Positions 1 through 8,982 of a DNA stretch of 64,000 nt are shown piece by piece. Each line of letters begins with the position of its first letter. Position 1 is the first letter of the stretch. The stretch is from Leisingera aquimarina DSM 24565 (GTDB taxonomy: Bacteria > Pseudomonadota > Alphaproteobacteria > Rhodobacterales > Rhodobacteraceae). The position numbers and the translations under genes were made by a program. Below the pieces are notes generated by a model. It saw nothing but the letters and a program-made list of their open reading frames with translations, did no database searches and was not told the DNA's origin. The DNA is taken from contig NZ_AXBE01000012.1 in the NCBI RefSeq assembly GCF_000473165.1, forward strand, positions 169,644-233,643, given 5' to 3'.

Positions 1-469
1 TGCAATAGTCGGGTTTTCCCTGCCGCTTTCGGCGTTTCCGCCAAAAGCGGCCGCGCGCGCCGAGCGGCGCATTTCGCCGTTTGCTCTGTTCTTTGTCCTG
101 CCGGTCCTCACCTTCTTCAACGGCGGCGTCGTGTTGGATTTTGTTTCCGCTGACCCACAGGCATGGTCTGTCGCAATCGGCATTGCGATTGCTTTAATTG
201 TCGGAAAGCCTTTGGGACTTCTCGGTGGAACACTTCTGGCGCTTCGCCTGCGCATCGGAACACTTCCTCCCGACACTTCGCTGCGGGACGTATTCGGGGT
301 CGCACTTCTGGCTGGTGTCGGATTCACCATGAGCTTGTTCATCGTCGGCGCGGCATTCGATTCAACCCCGATTGCTGCAACGGCAAAGCTCGCAGTCGTG
401 AGCGGTTCGGCTGTCGCCGCCTTGCTCGGCATCTTCGTTTTCAAAACACGCCGATCAGTCAGACAATAG
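1..469 (+). CDS. nhaA: Na+/H+ antiporter NhaA, C-terminal part (5' end outside window)
   Basis: This is the C-terminal part of an inner-membrane sodium/proton antiporter that exports Na+ in exchange for protons. The frame is open from base 2, so the gene begins upstream of the window. Visible NhaA signatures are a GKPLG segment on a hydrophobic helix, the GVGFTMSLFI helix near the end and an AKLAV stretch. The last residues are a short basic tail, as usual. About 155 residues of an expected ~390 are present. It fits a stress/ion-homeostasis region with the channel gene that follows on the opposite strand. Confidence 0.9.
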   Translation, partial: AIVGFSLPLSAFPPKAAARAERRISPFALFFVLPVLTFFNGGVVLDFVSADPQAWSVAIGIAIALIVGKPLGLLGGTLLALRLRIGTLPPDTSLRDVFGVALLAGVGFTMSLFIVGAAFDSTPIAATAKLAVVSGSAVAALLGIFVFKTRRSVRQ

Positions 470-486
470 AGAAGGTTAGCGCACTC

Positions 487-966
487 CTAGTCCTCTGGTT
501 CCACGCAGGGCCGCCAGTCCCACAGGCGGTTCATCGTCGCAAACAGGAAGGACGCTGACCAGGCGATCAGCAAGAGCCCGTTCAGCGCCTCGACACCGGT
601 GAGAAACCGCAGATGCCCGGTTGGAACGATGTCACCGATCCCGAGCGATGTGTAGGTGACGGCCGAGAAGTAGAGGTAGTCAAGCGGGTGTGCCATTGCA
701 GCCCCTTCGAAGCCACCGATCCCGAACACGGTCTCCGCAATCCAGAAGCCGCCCGCGAAGAGCCCGATCTGCAACAGATGGGTGAGAAACAACAGACTCA
801 CGATGGAAAGCACGCGCATATGCGGCCGCATGGGAACGGATGCCATGGGGCCTGAGCAGAGGCGCAGGGACATCAGATGCAAATACGCCGTAGCGACAAA
901 TAGGGCGACGGATATGGTTATCGAAATCAGCAATTTACGATCCCTCTTTTGATCTTGTCGACGCAA
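487..966 (-). CDS. Two-TM potassium-channel-like pore protein
   Basis: This is a small membrane protein of 159 residues with an N-terminal helix, a second pair of hydrophobic segments and a pore loop. The pore loop reads TSLGIGD (around residue 108), a variant of the K+ selectivity filter TVGYGD. It is followed by a last transmembrane helix and a short acidic C-terminus. It belongs to the Ion_trans_2 type of bacterial channels. It is convergent with nhaA and only 17 bp away. The last ~125 bp of the gene recur at 17945-18070. Ion specificity is inferred from the filter only. Confidence 0.8.
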   Translation of the reverse strand: MRRQDQKRDRKLLISITISVALFVATAYLHLMSLRLCSGPMASVPMRPHMRVLSIVSLLFLTHLLQIGLFAGGFWIAETVFGIGGFEGAAMAHPLDYLYFSAVTYTSLGIGDIVPTGHLRFLTGVEALNGLLLIAWSASFLFATMNRLWDWRPCVEPED

Positions 967-1168
967 GAATGGGTTATGTCCGGATTACCGGGACGACTTC
1001 AATCCCTGCTGGGCGGGCCGAGAACCGTTCGCTCCAAAACCTGACCACCGGACAAAATGCCAGACAAACCGTTCGCAATGCGGATCGAGCCGAAACTGTG
1101 GTGACGCCCTGCCGGAAGATTGCTACCGTAGACAAAGCCGCGCAAACACTAATGTCGAGATCTGATCA

Positions 1169-1855
1169 GTGTGCCTGTCCCAAGAAGTCAGCTTTGCAGC
1201 CAGCGCCTTTCTGGTCGTGGGTGGAACCTATGCAGTCACGCGGGCCTGGGCAATCAATCGCCGATATCTGCCCGTTGCGCTGATGCCGGTCTTCGCGGGG
1301 CTGCAGCAGTTCACGGAAGGCAACGTCTGGTGGGGGGTGAACTCCGGCGACCCGGCCACCACGCTTCTGGGCGCGCTGGGATTCATCTTCTTCACCTGGT
1401 TCATGTGGCCCTTCTGGATCCCGCTGGCATCCTGGGTTTTGGAGCCCCCCGACAGTCGGCGTCGGCCCTTGATGGCGGTGATGTCAGTGGCCGGCCTTGC
1501 GTTCGGGCTGGCCCTTTACGTACCGCACCTGGCCAATCCGGATTGGGTTGAGGTGACGGTGAACCAGGATTCGCTGGCCTATGAAGGCACGATGTTCCTA
1601 GATTACCTGATGCCGCGCTGGATGACCTACGTGATCTATCTGGCCTTGATCATCCTGCCGCCAGCGATATCGACCTACTACCACATGCGCTGGTTCGCGC
1701 TGACCATCGTCGGGGTGGTCGTGGTCGACATCCTGTTCCTGCGCTACGCCTATATTTCGTTCTTCTGTCTGCTGGCCGGTCTTGGCACCCTTCACTTGAT
1801 CTATATCATTGCGCGAAACAAATGCGCACGCGAATGTCCTGTCCTGTTTGCTTGA
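1169..1855 (+). CDS. DUF6629-like polytopic membrane protein
   Basis: The protein has 228 residues with about seven hydrophobic segments and no charged catalytic cluster, so it is an integral membrane protein of unknown function. The GTG start at 1169 is chosen because it gives the N-terminus MCLSQEVSF, matching the MC-x-S start typical of the DUF6629/DUF5765 type of proteins. A related-style protein starting MCWS lies at 60128. The 200 bp between the divergent channel gene and this start hold no other recognisable gene. The family name is from memory of the N-terminal pattern and hydropathy, hence moderate confidence. Confidence 0.6.
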   Translation: MCLSQEVSFAASAFLVVGGTYAVTRAWAINRRYLPVALMPVFAGLQQFTEGNVWWGVNSGDPATTLLGALGFIFFTWFMWPFWIPLASWVLEPPDSRRRPLMAVMSVAGLAFGLALYVPHLANPDWVEVTVNQDSLAYEGTMFLDYLMPRWMTYVIYLALIILPPAISTYYHMRWFALTIVGVVVVDILFLRYAYISFFCLLAGLGTLHLIYIIARNKCARECPVLFA

Positions 1856-1890
1856 ACGGCCAACCATCCGCGTGAGGAAGGACAGTAGCG

Positions 1891-2532
1891 ATGTGTAAAT
1901 CCGCAGGCCCAACTCGTAGCCGCGGCTGCGCTGAAAGCCAGGAGCTCTCGCAGACTCTTGTAACAAACCAGAGCGCGTTTTTCGGCTTCCTGATGAAGCG
2001 GCTTGGGAATCGTGCCGACGCGGAGGATGTCCTGCAGGAATTCTGCACGCGCGTTCTGGCGCGGAAAGATCAGCTGCGCGAGGCGAATCGCATGGATGCC
2101 TGGCTCTATGCGGTGTTGCGCTCGGCACTCAACGACCATTACCGCAAATCGGGCCGATCCCGTCGTCTGAGAGATGCTGTCGCGCAGGAGGCCCAGTCTG
2201 CTATGGTCGCGGATGACCCTGTCGAAGACATGGACGTGATCTGTAAGTGCGTCAAAGGGTTGGTCACCGAGTTGCGCCCGGGTGATGCGGAACTGATCCG
2301 CCGCATAGATATCGACGACGATGATCGCGCGATGGTGGCGGCGGACTTGGGGCTGAAACCCGGAACTCTTAATGTACGTCTTCACCGCGCCCGTGCCGCA
2401 TTGGGTGACGCGCTATTAGCCCATTGTGGACCGTGCTGTCGGCATGGCTTTGACGATTGCTCCTGTCCACCACCAGGGTGTGAGCATCCAGTCGAAGAGA
2501 CCGCTTGCGAGGAAAAAGACACCGTCTCGTAA
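1891..2532 (+). CDS. ECF-type RNA polymerase sigma factor with Cys-rich C-terminal tail
   Basis: Sigma region 2 is recognisable at residues ~30-95 (ADAEDVLQEF, then MDAWLYAVLRSALNDHYRK) and region 4 at ~125-175 (an HTH of the type AADLGLKPGTLNVRLHRAR). After region 4 there is an unusual Cys/His-rich tail (CGPCCRHGFDDCSC, followed by another Cys-His and more Cys). Such tails occur in metal-sensing ECF groups (CorE-like), so direct metal control without a separate anti-sigma factor is a reasonable inference. A GAGGAAGG ribosome site precedes the ATG. No anti-sigma gene of known type follows. The targets are probably the genes just downstream. Confidence 0.82.
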   Translation: MCKSAGPTRSRGCAESQELSQTLVTNQSAFFGFLMKRLGNRADAEDVLQEFCTRVLARKDQLREANRMDAWLYAVLRSALNDHYRKSGRSRRLRDAVAQEAQSAMVADDPVEDMDVICKCVKGLVTELRPGDAELIRRIDIDDDDRAMVAADLGLKPGTLNVRLHRARAALGDALLAHCGPCCRHGFDDCSCPPPGCEHPVEETACEEKDTVS

Positions 2533-2595
2533 CGCGGTTTTGTAATGCTGTGCTCCTAACTGCGTCTTCATACCGAAGCCGCTCGGGAGGATCAC

Positions 2596-2901
2596 ATGAC
2601 CAGGGAACCGACAGAAGCACAGGTGATCGCAGACCTGGTTTCGGATGTGTTCTGCGAGTGCCGAGGGACGGTGCAGGCCGATGTCGGGGCACTGTCGGGA
2701 GAGTTGTTTCTTGAGGTAGATGTCGAGGGTCGGAGTCTTCGGTCTGCAGCGGATTCCTTGGGGCTTACCCCGCAAGAGGCCAGAACGATTCTCTTTTTGT
2801 TCCGCCGTCAAATGGTCAATGCGCTGGTCGGTTCAGTGTTAGCCGAAGGGTTGCCAGCCGATCATACGCGCAGGGACGGCGCGCCAAGGGGTCAACTCTG
2901 A
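2596..2901 (+). CDS. Small helix-turn-helix-like protein of unknown function
   Basis: This is a 101-residue soluble protein. The middle (residues ~50-75: SLRSAADSLGLTPQEARTIL) looks like a sigma region-4-type or LuxR-type helix-turn-helix. The N-terminal part is acidic. It follows the ECF sigma gene by 64 bp with a plausible GGAGG ribosome site (2587-2591). It could modulate the sigma factor, but nothing in the sequence proves this. Confidence 0.5.
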   Translation: MTREPTEAQVIADLVSDVFCECRGTVQADVGALSGELFLEVDVEGRSLRSAADSLGLTPQEARTILFLFRRQMVNALVGSVLAEGLPADHTRRDGAPRGQL

Positions 2902-3039
2902 ATGCCCCGGATGGGGCTGGTCGTGTTGCAAGGACAAGACCGACATCGGCGAGCCCCGCACGCATGTAACGAAATCACCGAGCAAGCGTCTTTTCTTATG
3001 AACCGCGCAAACAGCGTTCGTCAGGAAAGGAACACGGAA

Positions 3040-3186
3040 ATGCTCGCAACTCTCATTCTCGCTGGTGCCCTCGCTTCTGCACTGCTCGCAGGCACCGCTA
3101 TCGTCCGGCTACGTGATCGTCCCAAAGTCAAAGAGGCTGTCGTGGACATTCCGGTAGAAACCCCGAGACGCCCACGCCGGCACTGA
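3040..3186 (+). CDS. Small single-pass membrane protein
   Basis: The product is a 48-residue protein made of one strong hydrophobic N-terminal helix (MLATLILAGALASALLAG) followed by a basic, proline-containing tail. The ATG at 3040 is supported by AGGAAAGG about ten bases upstream. It sits between the small HTH protein and the FAD oxidoreductase on the same strand. Function is unknown; such peptides are often membrane-stress-associated. Confidence 0.45.
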   Translation: MLATLILAGALASALLAGTAIVRLRDRPKVKEAVVDIPVETPRRPRRH

Positions 3187-3229
3187 GATCAGCACTCGGA
3201 ATACCGCTTGAGAACCGTCGGAAACCGCG

Positions 3230-4311
3230 ATGACGAACTCGACCAAGATAGTAATCGTCGGGGCTGGACCAGCCGGCCTTGCTTGCGCGATCGTGTTGGC
3301 GCGCGCCGGTCGCCAAGTGATTGTACGCGAGTGGAAGGATTGTGTGGGCCACAGGTTCCACGACGATTTCCAGGGGCTTGAGAGCTGGACCAGGGAACTG
3401 GACGTTCTCGAGGAACTGGCCGCCGCCGGGATCACCGCCGATTTCGACCATCATCCGTTCGAGCGTGGCACTGTGTTCGATCCGTCCGGACATCGGTATG
3501 CCGTGAAGGGACTGCGCCCGCTCTTCTACCTGCTCCGGCGCGGTCCGGGTCAAGGCACACTAGATAGCGCCCTTCTGGCCCAGGCCCGCGCCGCGGGTGT
3601 TGAGATCCGTTTCGGCGACTGGGTGAAGACGTTCGCCGACGCGGGCGTCCTGGCCGCCGGGCCGCGCGAGGCCGGCGTCATCGCCGCAGGGCACGTTTTC
3701 GAGACGGACATGCCCGACGGGGCCTGGCTCGCGCTTGGCCACGAGGTCGCGCCAGGAGGATACGCCTACCTGCTGGTTCAGGCGGCCTAGGCACGATCGC
3801 GAGTTGCATGTTCACAGGTTTTCGCGCCCATGCCGGACTTGAGATGCGCAACGCCCGCAGCTTCGGCGGGTATGGCGCCTACCGATCGCCTCGTAGCGCC
3901 ATGCAGGGCGTGCACCCGGTAATTGGCGAGCATGCGGGCTTTCAGGACGCGCTTGCCGGATTTGGGATACGCCATGCGATCCGCTCGGGCGTTCTGGCGG
4001 CGGAATGTCTGCTGACAGGCAACGACTATGTCACCCGTTGGAAATCGGAACTTGGTCCGCTTTTGGAGGCAGGCATCGTCAACCGCTGGATGTTCGGCTT
4101 GGGCGGCAAAGTCGGCATGCGCATCGCCAGCCGCAAGTTGGCCACTGGCGATGCGGGGGGCGTGCTCCGCCGTGCATACTATCTGACCACCTTCAGGCGG
4201 CTGGCGCTGCCGTTTGCCCGCCGTCGCTATCGCAAGGCTCTGGAAGACCCGAGTTGCAGCCACATCAATTGCGATTGCGTCTGGTGCCGCCATGGCGATC
4301 ACGGCGCATAG
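3230..4311 (+). pseudogene. FAD-dependent (geranylgeranyl-reductase-type) oxidoreductase, frameshifted
   Basis: The first half (3230-3790, 186 residues) begins with a Rossmann FAD-binding motif VGAGPAGLACA and stops at a TAG after the strand YAYLLV. The second half continues at once in the next frame as GGLGTIASCMFTGF and runs to 4311, ending in a Cys-rich tail (CSHINCDCVWC). The two halves join into one normal ~360-residue flavoprotein if one base is restored near 3776-3782. It lies directly before a cyclopropane-fatty-acid synthase, so modification of lipid acyl chains is a likely role. Either the gene is dead or the base is a sequencing error. Confidence 0.75.
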
Positions 4312-4339
4312 GGGAAAGGAATCAAGGTGGGGGAAATGC

Positions 4340-5674
4340 ATGAAACACGATGAGATCCTTCGCGCGTCGAAGACAGATCGCCGCGCACCGGTGGCGTTGT
4401 GGCTTCTTGATCGCGAACTCCGCAGGGTCATCCGGACAGGAGTGCTCGAAGTTCGTTTGCCCGATGGCGAGACCAGGCGTTACGGCATGGGATCTTCTGC
4501 GATTTCAATCGCGATCCGCGACTGGCCAACACTCCGCCGGATCGCCATCCATCCTGACCTCGCTCTGGGGGAAACCTGGATGGAGGGTGGACTGACGGTC
4601 GAAAAGGGCGATCTCTACGGCCTGATCGCCCTTTGTCTTGAAAACTGTCGGAACGCCCGCTTGCCCATGCTGTGGCGGGTCCGCGACCGACTGAGGATGA
4701 CGCTCAGGCGGTTCACAATGTACAATCCCATCCCGCGGTCGCGCCGGAATGTCGCCCATCACTACGATCTGGGCGACGGCCTCTACGACCTCTTTCTCGA
4801 CCCCGAACGGCAGTATTCCTGCGCCTATTTCGAGACCTCCGAAGAGAGTCTCGAGATCGCGCAGGTTCAGAAGATGCGCCACATCTCGGCCAAGTTGCGC
4901 GTGCTGCCGGGACAGAAGGTTCTCGACATCGGTTCCGGCTGGGGTGGTTTGGGGAGGTATCTTGCCCGTGTGACGGACGCGCAGGTAACCGGGGTCACGC
5001 TGTCGGTGGATCAGCAGAAATACGCCACTGATCGGGCGCGGCGCGATGGGTTGGATGACCGGCTCCGCTTCGATTTGCGCGACTATCGCCACCAGACGGG
5101 CCGCTTCGACCGGATCGTGTCGGTCGGCATGTTCGAGCATGTCGGCGTCGGACACTACAGCGCGTATTTCTCCAAGCTTGCGGACCTTCTCGATGCAAAC
5201 GGTGTGGCTCTGGTGCATACGATCGGGAGTGCTTGCCCGCCGCGTGCGCCTGACCCGTGGATATCAAAGTACGTCTTTCCGGGCGGCTATGTTCCGTCGC
5301 TCTCGGAAATCGTCCCGGAGGTTGAACGGGCGGGGCTCGTTATAGCGGACATCGAAGTGCTCCGCCTTCACTATGCCGAAACGCTGAAAGCCTGGAGGGA
5401 ACGCTTCATGGCGCACCGGTCCGAGGCGGCCGCGCTGTATGATGAACGCTTCTGCCGGATGTGGGAATTCTACCTCGCGTCCTGCGAAGCAGGGTTCCGC
5501 CACAACTTTCTGGTCGTGTTCCAGATCCAGCTTGCACACCGATTGGATGCTGTCCCAATGACACGGGACTATATGGAAGCCACCAAAAGACAGCTGCCCC
5601 ATTCGAGCCGCGGCAGGAATGCGGATACCGTGAAGTCGAATGCGCGCAGAGAGGACTGGGTCGCCGCCGAATGA
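4340..5674 (+). CDS. Cyclopropane-fatty-acyl-phospholipid synthase family methyltransferase
   Basis: The enzyme transfers a methylene/methyl group from S-adenosylmethionine to the double bond of membrane lipid acyl chains. The protein is 444 residues. After an N-terminal lipid-binding domain come HHYDLGDGLYDLFLD and YSCAYF (~150-170), then the SAM motif VLDIGSGWGGLGRYL (~195), and later the FEHVGVGHY loop, which is characteristic of the CFA family. The ATG at 4340 has GGTGGGGG upstream; earlier in-frame starts would run into the oxidoreductase. Its stop overlaps the next start (ATGA), so the exporter gene is translationally coupled. Symbol withheld because CFA paralogs with different lipid reactions are common in this order. 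Confidence 0.88.
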   Translation: MKHDEILRASKTDRRAPVALWLLDRELRRVIRTGVLEVRLPDGETRRYGMGSSAISIAIRDWPTLRRIAIHPDLALGETWMEGGLTVEKGDLYGLIALCLENCRNARLPMLWRVRDRLRMTLRRFTMYNPIPRSRRNVAHHYDLGDGLYDLFLDPERQYSCAYFETSEESLEIAQVQKMRHISAKLRVLPGQKVLDIGSGWGGLGRYLARVTDAQVTGVTLSVDQQKYATDRARRDGLDDRLRFDLRDYRHQTGRFDRIVSVGMFEHVGVGHYSAYFSKLADLLDANGVALVHTIGSACPPRAPDPWISKYVFPGGYVPSLSEIVPEVERAGLVIADIEVLRLHYAETLKAWRERFMAHRSEAAALYDERFCRMWEFYLASCEAGFRHNFLVVFQIQLAHRLDAVPMTRDYMEATKRQLPHSSRGRNADTVKSNARREDWVAAE

Positions 5675-6552
5675 CCATCCGCAAGACATCGCTGATCGCC
5701 CTGGTCATGTTCCTGTGGGCCGTCTGCTTCCCTCTCATCGTAGCGGGTTTTGCCTACGCCCCGCATCTGACCTTCGCTTCCTTACGGGCGTTTTTCTCCG
5801 GATCGGCGCTCGTGGCCATCGGGATGATATTTGGCCGCCCCTGGCCGCGAGGCATGCGGGTATGGCTCACGATCATCGGCATAGGTCTCGGGGCCACGTC
5901 GCTTGGATTTCTTGGCATGTTCATGGCCTCGGAATTCATCCTGCCCGGACTTGCCACGGTGCTGGCCAACGCGCAGCCGCTGATGGCCGCGGTGCTTGCG
6001 ACCGCAGTCTTGGGCGAGCGTTTGAGTGGGCGCGGCAAAGCGGGCCTCGCCTTGGGCTTTGTTGGCATCGTGCTGATCGCCGCGCCACAATTTCAGGCAC
6101 CTGCCGGGAGCGCGTTCGGGCTCGGCGCTGCCTACATCCTTTTGGCCGCCCTGGGCATCACAATCAGCAACGTTCTTATCCGCGCGTTGGCAGGGCGTGC
6201 GGATACCCTGATGGCGATGGGAAGCCAGATGCTGATCGGTGGAATCCCTCTCATGGTGGGTGCGTTTCTTTACGAAGACCCGATATCGGTCACGTTCTCA
6301 CCGCAGTTCGTTCTGATTCTGCTCGCGATCAGTCTCCTCGGTACATCGCTTGCCTATTGGCTGTGGAGCGAGATTCTTCGAACGACCGACCTCAGCCGCG
6401 CCAACGCATTCGCTTTCCTGGTGCCTGGCTTCGGACTTGCCATGGGCGCGGCCTTTTTCGGAGAGACCATCGGTCTTTTGACGAGTTTGGGAGTTCTTGT
6501 TACGCTTTTCGGTATCGCCATGACCAATACCGATCGTTCCGAAGCCGAATAG
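5671..6552 (+). CDS. EamA/DMT-family transporter
   Basis: This is a membrane exporter of the drug/metabolite superfamily with 293 residues and ten hydrophobic segments arranged as two EamA repeats. Repeat ends such as LGERLSGRGKAGLALGFVGI and FGETIGLLTSLGVLVTLFGI are typical. The ATG at 5671 overlaps the stop of the upstream methyltransferase gene, which decides the start. The substrate is unknown. Confidence 0.85.
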   Translation: MTIRKTSLIALVMFLWAVCFPLIVAGFAYAPHLTFASLRAFFSGSALVAIGMIFGRPWPRGMRVWLTIIGIGLGATSLGFLGMFMASEFILPGLATVLANAQPLMAAVLATAVLGERLSGRGKAGLALGFVGIVLIAAPQFQAPAGSAFGLGAAYILLAALGITISNVLIRALAGRADTLMAMGSQMLIGGIPLMVGAFLYEDPISVTFSPQFVLILLAISLLGTSLAYWLWSEILRTTDLSRANAFAFLVPGFGLAMGAAFFGETIGLLTSLGVLVTLFGIAMTNTDRSEAE

Positions 6553-6681
6553 TCTCCGGCGTCCTGCGCGAAGTAATCCGCGGCAGCCAGGAAACCAAAA
6601 AACGTGTAATGTATCCGGCTCTCGGGCGTCTTGATTGTGAGGCGCTTTTGAACGCGCTCCTTGACAAAAGGAGGTCCCGAA

Positions 6682-6966
6682 ATGACCAGCATCAGCAACA
6701 CGCCCCGCGCCGCTCGGATCCCAATTCAGGCTCTGGGCTGGAGCCTCGGCATTTTCTTCGCGATCACCTACACGATCTGCGTGGTTTTCGACCTGGTCTT
6801 TCCCAGCCAGAGCATGACCAGCCTGTGGAACCCGCTTCTGCCATGGGTCGATGGCATCAGCCTCGGAGGCTACGTCGTCGGCATAGCCGAAACGCTGCTT
6901 TATGGCTGGTTCGTCGCGCTGATCTTCGGCCCGTTGTTCAACTTCTTTGCTGAGCGGAGTGCGTGA
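6682..6966 (+). CDS. DUF5676-type small membrane protein
   Basis: A 94-residue protein with two long transmembrane helices (residues ~15-40 and ~55-85). The ATG at 6682 has a strong AAAGGAGG site. The stop overlaps the following start in a TGATG arrangement, so it is coupled to the DUF3141 gene. Proteins of this size and pattern are found beside heavy-metal and stress genes, but the molecular role is not known. Confidence 0.6.
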   Translation: MTSISNTPRAARIPIQALGWSLGIFFAITYTICVVFDLVFPSQSMTSLWNPLLPWVDGISLGGYVVGIAETLLYGWFVALIFGPLFNFFAERSA

Positions 6967-8753
6967 TGGCCACGACCAGATCCCCAAAACGGCAGCTCAA
7001 GTCGGTAGCGACTGGACAAGCCGCTTCACCGGCCAACCAAAGCGGCCCGAAAACTGAAGAACCGAAGGCCGCGCAGGTCGAAAGCCCGACCGCTGCCACC
7101 ACGACGTATCCTCAGGACCTGTTCGAACGCTGGGTTCTGTTCCTAGACACATTGCGCGAGCGCGCCGACAACATGATCGAGCACGAGCGGCGTGGAATGC
7201 CGCCGCTTCTGGATTTCAAATATGAAACCCTTCTCGACGCGCGCCACTTCGACCGTCCCGCCAACTACGCGCTTCTCAGGATCACCGAAATCGGCGAGGA
7301 CTGCTGGGACGATTGCGTTGACATGGCCAAGCCGCCGGTGATCGTGGTCGACCCTCGCGCCGGCCACGGTCCGGGCATCGGCGGCTTCAAGCGCGACAGC
7401 GAGGTGGGCATTGCGATGCATGAGGGCCGCCCGGTCTACTTCGTGACCTTCTACCCGGAACCCGAGCCAGGCCAGGCCCTGGCCGATGTCCGTCACGCCT
7501 TGCGCCGCTTCGTCGAAGAAGTTGCCCGCCGCCATCCCGACCATGCGCCCATTCTCTACGGCAACTGCCAGGCGGGCTGGGCGATTACACTCTTGGCTGC
7601 TGACTGCCAGGGGCTTTCTGGTCCAATTGTCCTAAACGGCTCGCCGCTCTCCTACTGGGCCGGTGAAACCGGAACCAACCCGATGCGTATGATTGGCGGG
7701 CTTGTCGGGGGCACCTGGGCCGCGCATATGACCGCGGACCTCGGCGACGGGCGCTTCGACGGCGCGTGGCTCGCGCAGAACTTCGAGAACCTGCAGCCGG
7801 AAAAGGCGATCTGGGACAAATACGCCCACCTGTTCTCGCATTTCGACGGCGAACGCGAGCGATTCCTGGAATTCGAGCGCTGGTGGAACGGCTTCTACAC
7901 GCTGAGCCGCGAGGAGATCCTTGCGATCGCCGAAAACCTCTTCATCGGCAACAAGCTGGAAACCGGCGAGATGCGGGTCTGCGAGGGCTGCACCGCCGAT
8001 CTGCGACGGATACAGAACCCGATCGTGATCTTCGCCTCGGAGGGCGACAACATCACCCCGCCGGCACAGGCACTCGGCTGGATCCCGAAGGTCTACGCCG
8101 ACACCGCCGCGCTGAAGGCTGCAGGACAGCGGATCGTCTATCTCGTGAACCCCCATGTCGGACATCTAGGCATCTTCGTCTCGGCCTCGGTGGCGCGGCT
8201 CGAACACCGCGCGATCCTCGAAAGCCTTGACGAGATTGAGTCTCTTGAACCCGGTCTCTACGAAATGAAGATCGACAATCCCACTGGCGATCCCGACTGC
8301 AAGAAACAGGCCTATTCGGTCAGCTTCGAGGCGCGCGACGTCTCCGAAATCGGCGAGGTGCACCCCGAGGATGCACTCAGGAATGTCGCACAAGTCTCGC
8401 GCGTGGGAGAAGCAGCCTACGACCTGTTCCTTGGCCCTTGGCTGAGGGCGCTGACCACACCACAATCAGCGGAGGCTCTACGCGCGATGCACCCGATGCG
8501 CTGGAGCAGCCTCATGTTCTCGGCGCGCTACAACCCGTGGATGGGTGCCGTACAGGCGATGGCCGCCTCGATCCGCCCGGACCGTGTGCCGCTGCCCGAA
8601 GACGACCCCCAACTGACGGCAGAGCGCGAGAATTTGGAGCGGATCGGGGCCAGTCTCGGGGCGATGCGTGTAGCCCGCGATCATGCCATCGCAACCCTTT
8701 TCAAGGCACTCTACGCCCCCGGCGCCGGCTTCGTAAATCAAGACAAGGATTAG
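6966..8753 (+). CDS. DUF3141 protein (alpha/beta-hydrolase-like, polyhydroxyalkanoate-synthase related)
   Basis: This is a 595-residue soluble protein. After a low-complexity Ala/Lys/Thr N-terminus come the DUF3141 core FERWVLFLDTLRERADNM and an alpha/beta-hydrolase fold with a GHGPGIGGFK loop (~140). The nucleophile-elbow-like stretch is YGNCQAGWA (~200, with Cys), then NPHVGHLGIF (~400) as the histidine region. The Cys rather than Ser nucleophile recalls PHA synthases. Genes of this family often sit next to ackA-pta, as here. The substrate is unknown; a role in acyl-CoA or PHA metabolism under stress is inferred. Confidence 0.8.
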   Translation: MATTRSPKRQLKSVATGQAASPANQSGPKTEEPKAAQVESPTAATTTYPQDLFERWVLFLDTLRERADNMIEHERRGMPPLLDFKYETLLDARHFDRPANYALLRITEIGEDCWDDCVDMAKPPVIVVDPRAGHGPGIGGFKRDSEVGIAMHEGRPVYFVTFYPEPEPGQALADVRHALRRFVEEVARRHPDHAPILYGNCQAGWAITLLAADCQGLSGPIVLNGSPLSYWAGETGTNPMRMIGGLVGGTWAAHMTADLGDGRFDGAWLAQNFENLQPEKAIWDKYAHLFSHFDGERERFLEFERWWNGFYTLSREEILAIAENLFIGNKLETGEMRVCEGCTADLRRIQNPIVIFASEGDNITPPAQALGWIPKVYADTAALKAAGQRIVYLVNPHVGHLGIFVSASVARLEHRAILESLDEIESLEPGLYEMKIDNPTGDPDCKKQAYSVSFEARDVSEIGEVHPEDALRNVAQVSRVGEAAYDLFLGPWLRALTTPQSAEALRAMHPMRWSSLMFSARYNPWMGAVQAMAASIRPDRVPLPEDDPQLTAERENLERIGASLGAMRVARDHAIATLFKALYAPGAGFVNQDKD

Positions 8754-8756
8754 ATC

Positions 8757-8981
8757 ATGCAATGGATCGTGGACAACTGGCTGATCCTTCTACTCGGCGG
8801 CGGGATGGTCGCCATGCATCTCTTCGGTCATGGCCATGGCGGCCATGGTCGGGGAGGCCGGAGAAAGAACACTTCCAACGACCGCACCGCGCATGTGCAC
8901 GACACCCGGGATGCCCGCAGCGCCACAGATGAAGAAACGGCGACAGCTCGGGAACGTCCGAAGGATGACGGGCGGGCATGA
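8757..8981 (+). CDS. Small His-rich membrane-anchored protein
   Basis: The 74-residue product has one N-terminal transmembrane helix, then a His/Gly cluster (HLFGHGHGGHGRGG), then a charged tail. It resembles DUF2933-type small proteins, like the one at 13602. The His cluster could bind metal. It is packed between DUF3141 (3-bp gap) and ackA (1-bp gap), so it is part of the same transcript. Confidence 0.55.
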   Translation: MQWIVDNWLILLLGGGMVAMHLFGHGHGGHGRGGRRKNTSNDRTAHVHDTRDARSATDEETATARERPKDDGRA

Positions 8982-8982
8982 G

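Noticed and set aside
969..1283. A + strand frame before the DUF6629-like gene
   Set aside because: It overlaps the better-supported GTG start at 1169 in another frame and has no recognisable domain.
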